A stretch of 64,000 nucleotides of DNA from assembly GCA_013399875.1 (NCBI GenBank), contig VXAZ01006360.1, positions 434,001 to 498,000 of the forward strand, written 5' to 3'. Position 1 is the first letter of the stretch. The number at the start of each line of letters is the position of its first letter. Position numbers and translations under genes: made by a program. Shown piece after piece: positions 54,001-61,912 of this stretch. The notes under the pieces are model-generated. The model saw only the letters and a list, made by a program, of their open reading frames with translations. It made no database searches and had not been told where the DNA came from. Source of the DNA: Gymnorhina tibicen (Eukaryota; Chordata; Aves; Passeriformes; Artamidae).

Positions 54001-57000
54001 TGAGAAGTAAGTCAGATTTCCAAGTCATGTTTTTGAAGAAGCTTGCTTTAATACCAGTCAAAAGCATTATATTAACTCTCTGTCTTTGAGCCTAAAATCT
54101 AGTTAACAAAAAAATGATAGTAAAAGCGAAATGTGATCTGGCAGTGCTGTTCCCTGTATCCGACAAGTTTCTTCTTGTACTAGAATCTTATTGCCACCAA
54201 GACTTCCTTCCCTTCTCATCTCAAAACACAGTCAGGAAATTACTGTAGCTTTTAGACAAGGAAATCAAAAATCCCAGGTAATGAGTGCATTTTTGCCCAA
54301 GTTGCCACAAAGTTTGGTTAATTGCACTGTTCCCAGATCATTTATTTTTAAAGCTTCACTGTCCTATTTTTAATTTGCAGTCTTTAAATTACTTCATAAT
54401 TAGTTACTTGATTTTTAGAGCACAGAATTTAAAGTCACCTTGTGGCAAAGAAACTTTAGACCAAGTGTACTTAGGCACACACATCAGAACAAGTCAGGGA
54501 AAGAGACAGAGAATTCTAGAGGAAGCACCAAAAAAAAGAAAAAGAAACCTGTCAGTGTGCAACCTCAAAAACAAAGTCCACTTCCACTTACAGCCTTTCA
54601 AAACATCCTCAGTAAGACTGATCTGTTGTGACAGCATGTCAGCATTCACAAGATCTCTAGAGACAGCAGTATCCTTTATCCTACTAAACACTGTAGTCCA
54701 ATTTGCTTTTTTTTTTTTTACTTTGAATAGCTATGGAAAACAAAGACCTATAACATTATTCATAATTATGCTCTTGACTATTGTAAAACCTCATGAGTGC
54801 ATATGTGACCGTGTTAAACTTTCCCATTACTCTGGCAGTAATGGAAGCAATACTACCAAATACCTATGGTTTCCAAGCTAGTAATTTTTTAAGGAATTAT
54901 GCAACCAAAAGTTCGGAAACTCAGCTTCAGGGACATTTGCAGGTAACTGAAGTGCAAACACCTACTCAAGTTCTGTGGAGAACTAGTATTTGCTGAGGTC
55001 AGACTTTTTGTATTAATTATATTTTGTTCTCACTAGATAGGCCATGTCCTGTCATGACAAGGCAATTTGTCAAAATCAGAGAAATGTAAGGTGTATTTAA
55101 ATTTAACGTTAATTTCTTTGGCATGAAGCTCAGAGGCACAAAAGCAAAATCATAAACTGTTTCCCTTTGTTTATGGTAAAGTTTAAATGGCCTTAAACCA
55201 ATCAAATTCAGCATACATAGTCAGCAATATAAACAGAAAAAACAATATGGTACTCTGACTCCGTATTAACATATTTATTCATATACATATAGAAGTTTAT
55301 CCAAACCACTCAAATTGAGGCGAACTTCCTCCTTACATAGTTTTAAACTTGGGACTCCTGACTGAGCCATTATTCCTACAAAGCACGTGGGTTCAGTCAG
55401 AGCTTGTGACATAGAAGCCATACTGAATAGTAAAAAGAAGTTACACAGCACGTGAGCACATGGACGCTTTTAGGAAACAGCAGGCAGCAAGTCCCACATG
55501 GTCAGGCTGCTGTCTCTGATTAGATGAATGAGGTAAAGGACATAAATCCCAGGTGAGAAATTTGAAGGCTTCCAACATGAGATAGGAGCATCCCAGAGAT
55601 GGAGAGGGCTGTTATCTGAAGAAGGCAGAAGTGCAATACTGCCTGATAGGATGGAGAACAGAATTTTACTGTACATCTGATAGTTTTGGGTACAATTACT
55701 GAGCCATCTCTGCCTAATTACTTTTCCTTGGCAGAAAGTAAGTTTCAGATTATCTTCACACTAATTTTGCACTCTCCTGGCTGACAGTAGAGGCATGATT
55801 GAGTTAAAGATCCGCAAATAGAAGTAAATTTCCCAACCAAATTTTGCAAATAATGGCAATGTGTTCTGCAGGAAGAAAAATTTATGTTACAAGCACTGAA
55901 GTAAGTTACCTGTCAGAACCCTAAATTTAAAATAATATCTGAAAGTTTTCTGCATGTAATATCAAAGTTATTCTATGCTACAGGTATGAAATTCATAAAA
56001 ATATATACATGTAAAAGGAAAACCATTACCTACTCCATTTTGGAGGATAGAGGGGAAAATGCAGAGTTTAATGCAAAGATCTGATCTAATTTGCACCAAA
56101 TTATGCTTATATTGTTCTACAGTGACTATAGGGGTTTTTGTATTAAAAAGGTAGATAAAAAGAACCCTTTGCTATGTACACACAGCTCTCACTGTATGCA
56201 GCTTGTGGAATGTTTGAGGAACCTGAGGTTGCTCAGAAATGTTCTTTTGATACAAGAACTGCACAGAGCCAGGTGGCATCTCAGGATTGATCCCTCTGGC
56301 CCAGGCCAGCACCAGCACTGTGTACACACCAAAACAACAGCATTCCCTGCCAGAGGGCTGGGTGATGCTTCTGCTTGAATCCCATGCTATTCAGGCTGGC
56401 ATTGCTCTCACACAGCTGAATTTTTTGTGCAACAACTGCAATATGACTTAATGTTTTTTGTTTGTTTCTTTTACTCATTTTAGAACAATGATCACCTTAT
56501 TATCTAAACTGCTTTATATTACACGTGCCAACACAGATCCCTTCTCTCAATCCTACCACTATTTGCTTTTCCCAGTACATCACAGTTATGTCATTTCCAG
56601 TTAAATAGTGCATCTCATTTCACTAGAAATGTACCAAACACACATGGTGGCATCAAACTGTGTAATCAGGTCATCTGAACAGACTCATGCTCAATTTAAC
56701 AAAAACTTGTTCTTCATTCAGCTCCGCCCCCGGTGCCTTCTAAATCACAAAGAACAAGCATCAGACCTTTTTAGTTCTCATGTATCTTCTAGGCTACCAA
56801 AGTGACACGTAGCTAGAGCCTCTCATATGAAATACTTATAAAGCAGAAATTATTTTGTTCTTCATGACAAAGAGTAACACTGAAACTATACTGTAACTGA
56901 AAAGCAATATGAAAAACCACTATTCCAGAATTTAAACACATTATATGCTTGAACTAAACAAACCCAATCTATTTTGGGTATAATTGACATTGATTTCAAG

Positions 57001-60000
57001 CTTTTAGGTTTTTACTAAACTTTTCAATTAAATTTACCTTAAATTATTTATAAAACTGGGACCATCACCTTTTATTGTCTCTATTTTAAGCACAATGAGA
57101 ACAGTGCTATAAACTAACACATTTTTAAGATTTAATTAAATCAGAACCATCTGTGTAATCTCACTAAACCCATCACACACATACAAAAATTTAAAATATT
57201 TGATAAGATAAATTAATAATGCTCACCAAACAAAACAAACTTGTTAGTCTTGAGCTCAGTCATAACCCAGAAAGGAAGAGGTAACTACCCCCACCATCCT
57301 CATCAACAACTGTATCAATTGTAATATATAAGAGAAGCCTGACACCACAGGATGCTGTTCAAGAATATCAGAAAGAAAAAGCCCCACAGTTGCCACTTGA
57401 CACCACCTATGAAGAACAAATAGCAGGGCTGGGGCCTCAAGCAAGGTTATTAATTTCTGTAACATAGTTTATTGGAGGAACTACTATTATAAAAGAATAT
57501 GATAATAAGGCACTTTCAGGTACAGAAAAGATGTGCAAGATAAATGCTGTCAATGGAGGTACCAGCAGCTGGAAGGAAGTTCAAATCTGGTTGTTTTACT
57601 ATGCATAAATTAGCAGTGTCAAAATGTAGTTTATCTGTCAATTTGTATCTCAAAAGGTCCAAATGAATAGAAATAACCAGAAGACTTGTAAAGAATTCAG
57701 TCTCAGCTTACAATACATAGTAAAGGAAGATAAAGGGAGAGAAAGGGAAGCATTCTTTTATATATATTTCCCACAAACATGTGCAATTAAATTAATTTTA
57801 AGCTATAGTACCAATTAAGTTTTGCTTTTTCAGACTGTCATTGACTGGACAATATATTTCAAATGATCTGCTGCTTGCAGAAACAGTATTCATGTGGACA
57901 GCTTTGAAAACAAGAGGAGCATAATCATTTTGTAGATCTGTTCAGATGGGTGTTCCAGGAAAGGAAGGTTGCATGACAAATGTAGTGAAATAAAATGAAA
58001 ATAGACCGGTAAGAGCAGTATCACCAGTGGAACGCAGCGTGGTAAGCAGATAGTAACAACACAGAAAGGAAGCAGGAGGGGAGGGTGCTACATGGGGGTA
58101 CAACCTTGCAGAGCCTGATGCCAGAACTTAGGGAGCCAGGGCAGGCAGTGAGCAAAACTGGTAAAGATGAGGAACTTTGAAACTGAGGAACTTTGAAACT
58201 GAGTTTTGAATGAACCGAGGCCAGTGATGTTGTTTAAAAGAGTCCTGAAGAACATAAAGGAAACTCTTACTGTGTTTCTATCCAACACACTTGAGAAGTT
58301 AAAAACTGAAGATCTGCAAACTACATTATAGTATTAAACACTTGTTCAAATTTATGTGAAAAGTGAATTTTATTGTTGCTATTTAAACTCAAAAGAAGTC
58401 AAAATAAAAAGTGAAAAAAAAGTCAGTAACATACCAATTCCATTAACTGTTTTAGCTGACCTATCTCTTCTGGAAGGGAACCTAGCTTATTGTTACTTGC
58501 AATTAAGACTTTTAGAGGAAGACCACACAGGCAAGCTGGCAAAGAAGAAAGTTGATTTCGACTGCAACAAAACAAAAAACAAAATATTAAAATCATCAGT
58601 GATGTTCTACTGTATACTCACATAAACTCTGAGAGTTGCAAAATTTCTTCATTTTCATGGGTTATATTTTATGCAGATAAAATTGAAATTTTCAAATGGC
58701 AATCATTAAAGAGAGACTTGCATTTTTTCCAGAGTGGTAAATTTTGCAATATTGTTAGTCAATAATCAGATATTTCTGATGTGCATTATATCAGTTTAAC
58801 AACATTGTAACAAATCTGTTTGTCTCAAAGAACAGCTGTTTCCCTTCCTAATGAATACAGGAAAGTCAACTGAGACAGTCTTTTGCAAGTATTTAAACAT
58901 TCCTGTGGTTTTACGTGCCATTAAAATGGATGCCTTTTGTTTCAACTGAAAGACAAATATATAAATTACAGACAAACGGTTATTTTCTCAATTAATTTAA
59001 AGTACATTTATAGTTGAAGATTACTTGGTACATCTTGTTCTATGGTTCTGTGCTATTAACCCAGATAAATACAGCAAAAATTTCTGGACTATCAATAGTT
59101 CATTTCTTTCAAAGATTCATAAGCTTAAAGATGACAAATGCCATGACCCTTTGTGATGTCCACAAGATTAAAAATAGTAATTTGTGGCTCAATTCCCAGA
59201 AGAAACTTTATGCTCATCAGAATAACATAGAAATTACTCTCCTAGAATATTTAAAAGTTTTCTGAAAATATAACATTTTCTTTCTTATGATTATTATCCT
59301 GTAGTAAAACAATGAACAGCAACCTAAAGTGGCACCCCAGTATAAACCATTATAATTAGCTCCTGCCTGTATGTTAAGGCTTCAGAAAGCAAAGATATAT
59401 AACTGAACTCTGGAAATAAGTGGCAAAAATTGTCCTGTGCAATTTCAGTAGAAGTTGCAATATTGAGGTGAAACAAACCAAACAAAAATCAAAATTTCAC
59501 AAGTTGCAAAGCATTTCTTCAACTGCCAATCCAGCACTGTGCTACAAAGATGCATTTAAGATGCATATTCATGCTCCACACCACAGTCTCAAAATGTTGT
59601 ACAAAGCAAACTACCGTCATATCTCTGTTGCACATGCCAGGATACAGACAGATATCAAGTAACAAACCCGAAGAAAATAAAAATGAGAAATCCAACTACC
59701 AACCAGCAGCAGCTGGAAAAAAGCATCAACGCTTATTGTGGAGCCAGGTTTCTTAATTCTAGTGTTCTTACAGAAGAACAAGACACAGTTTTTTCAAAAC
59801 ATTACTTGGAAATACTTTTTCAAGTTTTAAAGAACTCAAATTGAGGAAGCCTACACTCTAAGACAGTAACTCTATGCCACAGATCAGACACAGAAAAAAT
59901 AAGCAAAAACAATTTTTAAGCTCCACAGAACTCAGAAGTAACCCACTAAGAGATAAGGAACAGAACATAACCAGGCCAAGTGAGTAATAAATCATCATTA

Positions 60001-61912
60001 GTTAAAAGGGAATTTCTTTAAATAAAACATGAACAGTATCCACCAAGGCCCAAAGACTATATATAGATCTCTTGGCATCACTTTCTAATGCTATTTAACA
60101 TATGGGCTCTGCTGGTAACAGGCAGAAAAATATGCATTTTAAATCTATAATGTGTTTCTTGCCAAGAAGCAACGTGGTTAGAAAGTCAAGGATGTATTTC
60201 CTTTTTCAGATTGTTCACTACATTCAACTAACATGGGGAAGGGCACATTCAAGTGAAGAGGGGATTTTAAATTGAGTGAAATTATCTTACTTAATCAAAT
60301 GAAAAAATTCCTTTTATTTTGTCCAATTTACTGTCGTATGTGATATAAAATCTATTACAGTTTTGTGATGACTCAGACAAATTCTATCACTACACAGAGT
60401 TCTAATTCACTGTTTCATGACACTGAGTTCTCACCAAGTTAATTCTAATTCCTAAATTTACCAAGACATTTTATGTATATTTAATAACTTAATCCAGTTT
60501 TTAAGTTCTTTATGTATATCTAACAAACACTAATTCAAAATCTCAAGTGCTATTTCTTGTATGTGTGCACATACTCGGGACATACTATTCCACTTCAATT
60601 TTTAGAGCCAAAATAGTGTTCCACAGTGACCAAAACTGCAGTACAGTAATAATACAGACTTGAGAAAGATTCTCAGTGTTGATAAAACTGATGATCAAAC
60701 CTTCATCCCTGAATTTAAAAGACCAAGAGCCATTTCACCCTCTACTCAGACCTCATTCTCGCAAAGACCAGACTGTTACATCTTCACTATTACAGTTTTT
60801 TCACAGTTAACTGCAAAGAAAACTCCACACCTTGCCCCAACTGAAAAAGGGCTCGCCTGCCCTCCATCAAGAGCACATGTGCATTCACCTGCACTTGAAC
60901 TAGCAGCAATTCTCTGTACTGATTAGTATTCACACAGATTTTTCCTAGAAAGGTGTCGGTGAATCCTAACGGGACAGGGAGCCAGGACAGACGCTCCAGG
61001 AGCCTTTTTATTATTTTATCAGTCTCACATACAGAGTTGAGACACAGGAGATGATACAGGCTCGCGTTGTCGCAGGCATCCAGAGACGTCCTCGTTACAC
61101 AGCATTCTTAAAAGCTTTTCAGCCCATAGCTTGATGTATAATTGTATCTCCTTCAAGTTTTCACAGCCAAAGCTAATCCCTAAACTGTTCTGCTTTATTT
61201 CTGAAACTTGCTTTTATTTCTCACACTTAAAAGTCTTTCTACCTTTTTTTGTGTTTCCCACAGAAAGGAGGAAAAGGTGTCTAACTCTTTGCCACTTTCT
61301 CCTAAAAAAGGCAGTAGCTATATTTCTTTCATAATATGACTATGCTAGTGATAGATATAGTATCATGCTCTTCCATTCCATTCCCTATGGAGAAAAATAT
61401 ATATCCTGTGTCTCTGTCCCTCCATCTTTTAAACTGCAAAATGTATGTCAAGTTTTACAAAATTTGTCATCAGAAGTGAATTAAAAGAATACAACTGTTT
61501 GGATGTGATTAGCATTCTGGATTTGTTAGAAGGTTAAGGGACAGAAATGGATTAATATTGCTTGGTTTTCTTTTAATAATTATTTTTACATTTTGGCATT
61601 TACGATGCCTTCATACAGAGCTGTCTCTGCAGCCAATGAGCTTTTGCATTACCCTTTCAGTAACATGAAAAAATGCAGTCAGTTGTGCCAGAAGCTTATA
61701 AAGTGCAGACAAAAACGCTTTACATATTTGCAAATAAACCAAAAAAATGCGGCAAAGTTAAACTTACCTCAAATTTAAGTAAGTTAGCATTTGCAAGTTT
61801 ACTATGGCATCTGGTATAACTTTGATACAATTGTGGTATAGATTTAGTGTTTCCAGTGACACAAAATGGCACAACTCCGTAGGAACTTCAGTTAACCTAT
61901 TCTTGGATAAAT
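10978..61912 (-). CDS. LRCH1: LRCH1 gene, exons 2 to 20 (5' end outside window)
   Basis: Leucine-rich repeat and calponin-homology domain protein; LRCH1 is known in mammals as a cytoplasmic scaffold that binds DOCK8 and restrains Cdc42 activation in migrating T cells. Eighteen exons are visible and a nineteenth is hidden in the N run. Coding segments from 5' to 3' on the minus strand: 61912-61768, 58561-58435, 53125-53020, 52535-52399, 51182-51055, 49129-49045, 44632-44527, 44283-44171, 42721-42654, gap exon from 41712, 39121-39032, 38925-38889, 36001-35954, 34738-34666, 28762-28655, 24385-24276, 20829-20692, 18847-18770, 11184-10978. Codon phase is consistent at every junction. Domain order is LRR array, low-conservation linker, CH domain, C-terminal hydrophobic anchor. 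Identity as LRCH1 rests on near-identity with the remembered human protein at QICTKGKVHIFKYL, DSDSGVGSDNGDKRLSATE and ALMDGVVLCHLVNH. The N-terminal exon, with start codon and promoter, lies beyond 64000. Confidence 0.93.
11185..18769. other. LRCH1 intron 19
   Basis: A 7585-nt intron, the largest seen in full. It contains a T run near 12310-12326, a 16-bp tandem duplication at 15056-15087, a 10-bp stem hairpin at 13471-13495 and a CpG-enriched patch around 16620-16920. The soluble alternative end of the CH domain (LCLPHHIL-type) was searched for by eye on the minus strand and not found. Confidence 0.75.
15056..15087. repeat. 16-bp tandem duplication
   Basis: TACCAGGAATAACAGC is followed directly by TACCAAGAATAACAGC, with one mismatch. 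In intron 19. Confidence 0.9.
18770..18847 (-). CDS. LRCH1: LRCH1 exon 19: calponin-homology domain, middle
   Basis: 78-nt exon of 26 codons, phase 0 at both ends: PKLSMAKCRRNVENFLDACR then KLGIPE. KLSMAKCRRNVENFL is nearly invariant among LRCH proteins. The acceptor is TTTTACAG, and its pyrimidine tract is a (GTTT)n microsatellite. The donor GTAATT (18769-18764) is weak at +5, and alternative last exons are expected to follow here. Confidence 0.95.
18848..20691. other. LRCH1 intron 18
   Basis: A 1844-nt intron. Its 3' end on the transcript is a (GTTT)n tract next to the exon 19 acceptor. An alternating purine-pyrimidine patch lies at about 20470-20530. No other feature is seen. Confidence 0.8.
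18852..18880. repeat. (CAAA)n microsatellite at the exon 19 acceptor
   Basis: Plus-strand CAAA units. On the transcript strand this is (GTTT)n ending directly at TTTTACAG, so the repeat is the pyrimidine tract of the acceptor for a CH-domain exon. Confidence 0.9.
20692..20829 (-). CDS. LRCH1: LRCH1 exon 18: calponin-homology domain, N-terminal half
   Basis: 138-nt exon of 46 codons, phase 0 at both ends. It reads NIETRLKICLPEDLGSALMD, then GVVLCHLVNHVRPRSVGSIH, then VPSPAV. The DGVVLCHLVNHVRP core is the CH-domain signature (D-G-xx-L-C-x-L-x-N). Acceptor CTTCCTTTGCAG, donor GTAAGT at 20691-20686. In this family the CH domain is expected to mediate cytoskeletal or partner binding. Confidence 0.96.
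20830..24275. other. LRCH1 intron 17
   Basis: A 3446-nt intron containing the CR1 fragment at 21689-22063. Otherwise AT-rich unique sequence. Confidence 0.8.
21689..22063 (-). mobile_element. Degraded CR1 LINE, 3' end fragment
   Basis: Read on the plus strand, it follows the reverse complement of the avian CR1 3' region in order: TTGGAAGGGA, then TGGATATCTGCAAGGACAGA, then TCTCCTTATAACTACTTGAAA, CTGCAATTTGTGCCACTGTC, CTACCCTTCAGGCAGCTG, and finally TGGCCTCACC. The element is therefore on the minus strand, like LRCH1, within intron 17. Many substitutions and indels make it an old copy. The terminal octamer repeats are not evident. Confidence 0.75.
24276..24385 (-). CDS. LRCH1: LRCH1 exon 17: pre-CH helix
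   Basis: 110-nt exon: TG completing Val, then 36 codons reading FLRPQRNLESIDPQFTIRRK and MEQMREERELVEQLRE. It is almost identical to human LRCH1 and leads straight into the CH domain. The second half is a charged amphipathic helix. Acceptor AAAAATCATAG, donor GTATGT at 24275-24270. Confidence 0.95.
24386..28654. other. LRCH1 intron 16
   Basis: A 4269-nt intron. It contains an imperfect 22-bp tandem duplication at 25616-25659 and a slightly CpG-richer stretch around 25050-25200. No exon or repeat family is identified with confidence. Confidence 0.75.
25616..25659. repeat. 22-bp imperfect tandem duplication
   Basis: Two adjacent 22-nt units beginning GTAGAGAA and ending ACTGAG or GCTGAG match at 19 of 22 positions. 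In intron 16. Confidence 0.85.
28655..28762 (-). CDS. LRCH1: LRCH1 cassette exon 16 (36 codons, probably alternative)
   Basis: 108-nt exon, an exact multiple of three, with phase 1 at both ends, so it can be included or skipped between exons 15 and 17. It encodes DPSLSFPPISFNTLTQAQTW then DNFSYSIPSEGDSDN after a split Ala codon. Acceptor CACTCCCCTTCCAG and donor GTAGGT (28654-28649) are good. Human LRCH1 is known to have isoforms differing by roughly this length before the CH domain. The codons are open and GC-richer than the flanking intron. Usage is inferred. Confidence 0.75.
29950..30250 (+). mobile_element. Degraded LINE ORF2 fragment (CR1/L2/L3 clade, tentative)
   Basis: In the plus orientation the stretch near 30040-30130 reads, with stops, like the C-terminal end of a LINE reverse transcriptase ORF: SHWFPIF...RFKSLFCL, compared with the LHWLPI..R..FK.LLL pattern common to this clade. 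The fragment is heavily decayed and its borders cannot be fixed by eye. Confidence 0.35.
32092..32163 (-). repeat. Long inverted repeat / hairpin in intron 15
   Basis: Arms at 32092-32120 and 32135-32163 (29 nt each) flank a 14-nt loop. On the plus strand 26 of 29 positions are complementary. On the minus strand, the LRCH1 transcript, the other three become G-U wobbles, so all 29 positions pair. The overall size of about 72 nt matches a small pre-microRNA or a short palindromic transposon remnant. The sequence is AT-rich and no TA or longer flanking duplication is evident. Confidence 0.7.
34666..34738 (-). CDS. LRCH1: LRCH1 exon 15: linker
   Basis: 73-nt exon of 24 codons plus G: NKDKSPAMSPTTNTTIPFGL then KPRS. 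The SP..SPTTN.T.PFGLKPRS segment is conserved in LRCH1. Acceptor GAATTACACAG, donor GTAATG at 34665-34660. It ends in phase 1, which fits either cassette exon 16 or exon 17 directly. Confidence 0.93.
34739..35953. other. LRCH1 intron 14
   Basis: A 1215-nt intron. Unique AT-rich sequence; nothing further is recognised. Confidence 0.75.
35954..36001 (-). CDS. LRCH1: LRCH1 exon 14: 48-nt linker exon
   Basis: 48-nt exon of exactly 16 codons, phase 0 at both ends: NDLIVWNTSGQTSHNE. The C-terminal S.NE resembles the corresponding human segment; the rest is divergent. Acceptor AAACATGCAG follows a long T-rich tract (plus-strand A run 36021-36055). Donor GTAAGA at 35953-35948. Being in phase and short, it could be skipped without a frame change. 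Confidence 0.78.
36002..38888. other. LRCH1 intron 13
   Basis: A 2887-nt intron with A runs at 36021-36055 and near 37957-37973, and a 10-bp perfect inverted repeat at 36916-36925 and 36937-36946. The long A/G tract at 36021-36055 is, on the transcript strand, the pyrimidine tract of exon 14. Confidence 0.75.
36021..36055. repeat. A-rich low-complexity tract
   Basis: Seventeen A residues followed by GAAA and GAAAA units. On the transcript strand it forms the extended pyrimidine tract upstream of the exon 14 acceptor. Confidence 0.9.
38889..38925 (-). CDS. LRCH1: LRCH1 exon 13: 37-nt microexon
   Basis: A 37-nt exon separated from exon 12 by a 106-nt intron. T completes Asn, then GQIQMDMSSLGQ. 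GQIQ is conserved with human LRCH1. Acceptor TTTATACATAG, donor GTACGT at 38888-38883. Exon identity rests on frame, splice sites and a four-residue family match, so it is a little less certain than its neighbours. Confidence 0.78.
39032..39121 (-). CDS. LRCH1: LRCH1 exon 12: linker
   Basis: 90-nt exon. One base (A) completes a codon begun in the gap exon, then LSMDISESIAVNLYPMEPAT, ILEFHESTV and the bases AA. The NLYPM motif is conserved. Two overlapping donors exist: GTAAAG (39036-39031) and GTGTGT (39031-39026). Only GTGTGT leaves AA, which joins T of exon 13 to give Asn and the conserved NGQIQ, so this donor is chosen. Acceptor AACTGTGCAG. Confidence 0.85.
41429..41710. other. Assembly gap (282 Ns)
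   Basis: A run of 282 undetermined bases. All apparent open frames crossing it are artefacts of unknown codons. It hides an LRCH1 exon and some intron sequence on either side. Confidence 1.
41429..41712 (-). CDS. LRCH1: LRCH1 exon 11, inside an assembly gap (partial)
   Basis: The N run spans 41429-41710 (282 positions). At its right edge the minus strand reads a pyrimidine tract, then CTACAG, then TT entering the gap. This is a complete splice acceptor with the first two exon bases at 41712-41711. Exon 10 ends AT, so AT+T gives Ile as expected. The family has about 30 residues here, before GLS of exon 12, and they are found nowhere else between 42654 and 39121. The downstream donor is not visible. 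The start is seen; the content is inferred. Confidence 0.75.
42654..42721 (-). CDS. LRCH1: LRCH1 exon 10: linker
   Basis: 68-nt exon of 22 codons plus AT. It reads SRAAECDELLRIEEDTQWQA then DE. The CxELLRIEED.xWQ motif is conserved in LRCH1. Acceptor GTCTGCTTACAG, donor GTGAGT at 42653-42648. The final AT joins the first T of the exon that starts at the edge of the assembly gap, giving Ile. Confidence 0.9.
42722..44170. other. LRCH1 intron 9 (GC-AG type)
   Basis: A 1449-nt intron bounded by GCAAGT at its 5' end and TTACAG at its 3' end on the minus strand. Nothing else is recognised. Intron 8 (44284-44526) next to it is 243 nt. Confidence 0.8.
44171..44283 (-). CDS. LRCH1: LRCH1 exon 9: linker, followed by a GC splice donor
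   Basis: 113-nt exon: two bases completing Val, then 37 codons reading EFHQGSSHVFVNDKSRETGN and QFDESDTLTTEFMSYIK. EFHQ and EFM.Y.K match the family. The donor is AAG/GCAAGT (44170-44165), a GC-AG intron. The nearest GT lies 4 nt downstream and would break the frame into exon 10. Acceptor CACTGTTCTTAG. Confidence 0.88.
44527..44632 (-). CDS. LRCH1: LRCH1 exon 8: linker
   Basis: 106-nt exon of 35 codons plus G. It reads PSDEDTISFNVPMSDIVEED then HIIKDDSGHHANSRK. The first half is conserved (PSDEDT..NVPMS.I.EE), the second half has diverged. The acceptor TTTTTTTCCTAG is strong. The donor AAAAG/GTTGGA is unusually weak at +3 to +6 but is the only one that keeps the frame into exon 9. Confidence 0.88.
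44633..49044. other. LRCH1 intron 7
   Basis: A 4412-nt intron containing an A run near 46217-46232 and GC-richer unique sequence around 44820-45460. The minus-strand open frame at 45229-45594 there shows no known domain. No gene is called. Confidence 0.8.
49045..49129 (-). CDS. LRCH1: LRCH1 exon 7: linker, acidic Ser-rich
   Basis: 85-nt exon. One base (C) completes Ser, then 28 codons read IDDIYPSKKDSDSGVGSDNG and DKRLSATE. The DSDSGVGSDNGDKRLSATE core is highly conserved in LRCH1. The acceptor has a long T tract followed by ATTCACATCTAG, and the donor is GTAAGT at 49044-49039. Many Ser and Asp residues suggest a phosphorylatable, unstructured linker (inference). Confidence 0.92.
49130..51054. 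other. LRCH1 intron 6
   Basis: A 1925-nt AT-rich intron with a short GATA tetranucleotide run at 50696-50711. No other feature is recognised. Confidence 0.8.
50696..50715. repeat. Short GATA tetranucleotide repeat
   Basis: Consecutive GATA units ending in a degenerate GATC GATC. In intron 6. Confidence 0.85.
51055..51182 (-). CDS. LRCH1: LRCH1 exon 6: LRR C-cap and linker start
   Basis: 128-nt exon entered in phase 0. It reads ICTKGKVHIFKYLTVQACQI, then KTADSLYLNAIEPQHLPQPV, then EE, and ends with AG of a Ser codon. This segment is the best evidence for LRCH1 over other LRCH paralogues, since ICTKGKVHIFKYL..QACQIKTADSLYL is nearly unchanged from the remembered human LRCH1. Acceptor TTGTCCAACAG, donor GTATGT at 51054-51049. 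Confidence 0.95.
51183..53019. other. LRCH1 introns 4 and 5 with exon 5 between
   Basis: Intron 4 (52536-53019) is 484 nt and intron 5 (51183-52398) is 1216 nt. Both are AT-rich, and nothing beyond splice sites is recognised. Confidence 0.8.
52399..52535 (-). CDS. LRCH1: LRCH1 exon 5: last LRRs
   Basis: 137-nt exon: two bases completing Glu, then 45 codons. It reads LVQLPLVKFDFSCNKVLVIP, then ICFRKMVQLQVLLLENNPLQ, then SPPAQ. The SPPAQ/ICTKGK stretch is the conserved cap of the LRR array in this family. Acceptor TTACTTTTAG, donor GTAAGT at 52398-52393. Intron 4 upstream is only 484 nt. Confidence 0.95.
53020..53125 (-). CDS. LRCH1: LRCH1 exon 4: LRRs
   Basis: 106-nt exon of 35 codons plus one base. 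It reads DVSCNEITALPQQIGQLKSL then KELNVRRNYLEVLPQ, one and a half LRR units. Acceptor TTTTACTGTAG, donor GTAAAA at 53019-53014. The final G is completed by AA of exon 5 to give Glu. Confidence 0.95.
53126..58434. other. LRCH1 intron 3
   Basis: A 5309-nt intron. It contains a 16-bp tandem duplication at 58169-58200, a T run near 54707-54719 and a GC-richer patch around 56240-56390. The longest open frame (54285-54881 plus, 198 codons) has no recognised domain and overlaps the T run, so it is not called a gene. Confidence 0.8.
58169..58200. repeat. Perfect 16-bp tandem duplication
   Basis: GAGGAACTTTGAAACT occurs twice head to tail, followed by a third GAG. In intron 3. Confidence 0.95.
58435..58561 (-). 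CDS. LRCH1: LRCH1 exon 3: LRRs
   Basis: 127-nt exon entered with one base (T) that completes Ser from exon 2, followed by 42 codons. It reads RNQLSSLPACLCGLPLKVLI, then ASNNKLGSLPEEIGQLKQ, then LMEL. Both LRR units have the consensus Leu/Asn spacing. Donor GTATGT at 58434-58429; acceptor GTTGCAG. It ends in phase 0, matching exon 4. Confidence 0.95.
60948..60953. repeat. Target-site duplication, left copy
   Basis: GAAAGG directly abuts the solo LTR and is identical to the right copy at 61263-61268. Its perfect match suggests a fairly recent insertion. Confidence 0.85.
60954..61262 (-). mobile_element. Solo LTR of an endogenous retrovirus (309 bp)
   Basis: In the minus orientation the element begins TGTGGGAAAC and ends ATTCACCGACA, so it has the canonical TG...CA ends. 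It is flanked by a perfect 6-bp duplication, GAAAGG, at 60948-60953 and 61263-61268. It contains AATAAA motifs, one of them at 61012-61007 upstream of a CpG- and GC-richer 3' part that looks like R-U5. A 6-bp target duplication is typical of alpha- and betaretrovirus-like (class II) elements. No internal coding sequence is present, so it is a solo LTR left by recombination. It sits in intron 2 in the same orientation as LRCH1. Confidence 0.85.
61263..61268. repeat. Target-site duplication, right copy
   Basis: GAAAGG follows the CA at the plus-strand right end of the solo LTR and is identical to the left copy. Confidence 0.85.
61768..61912 (-). CDS. LRCH1: LRCH1 exon 2: first LRRs
   Basis: 145-nt exon. 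It starts with the last two bases of an Asp codon and ends with AG of a Ser codon (phase 2 to phase 2). It reads LSKNRLTEVPTELCHFVS, then LETLNLYHNCIKVIPDAIVN, then LQMLTYLNL: two leucine-rich repeat units of the LxxLxLxxNxL type. The acceptor is a pyrimidine-rich tract ending in CAG at 61913-61915; the donor is GTAAGT at 61767-61762. An open frame runs upstream of the acceptor, but the splice site and family alignment put the coding start at Asp-Leu-Ser-Lys. Confidence 0.95.

Larger units (their letters stand above)
58562..61767. other. LRCH1 intron 2
   Basis: A 3206-nt intron, AT-rich and without recognised exons. The only element identified is the solo LTR near its 5' (right) end. Confidence 0.85.

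Noticed and set aside
54285..54881. 198-codon plus-strand open frame, the longest without Ns
   Set aside because: No recognised domain; its composition mirrors local AT-rich DNA, a T run gives the F-rich stretch, and it lies in an LRCH1 intron without nearby splice or conservation evidence.
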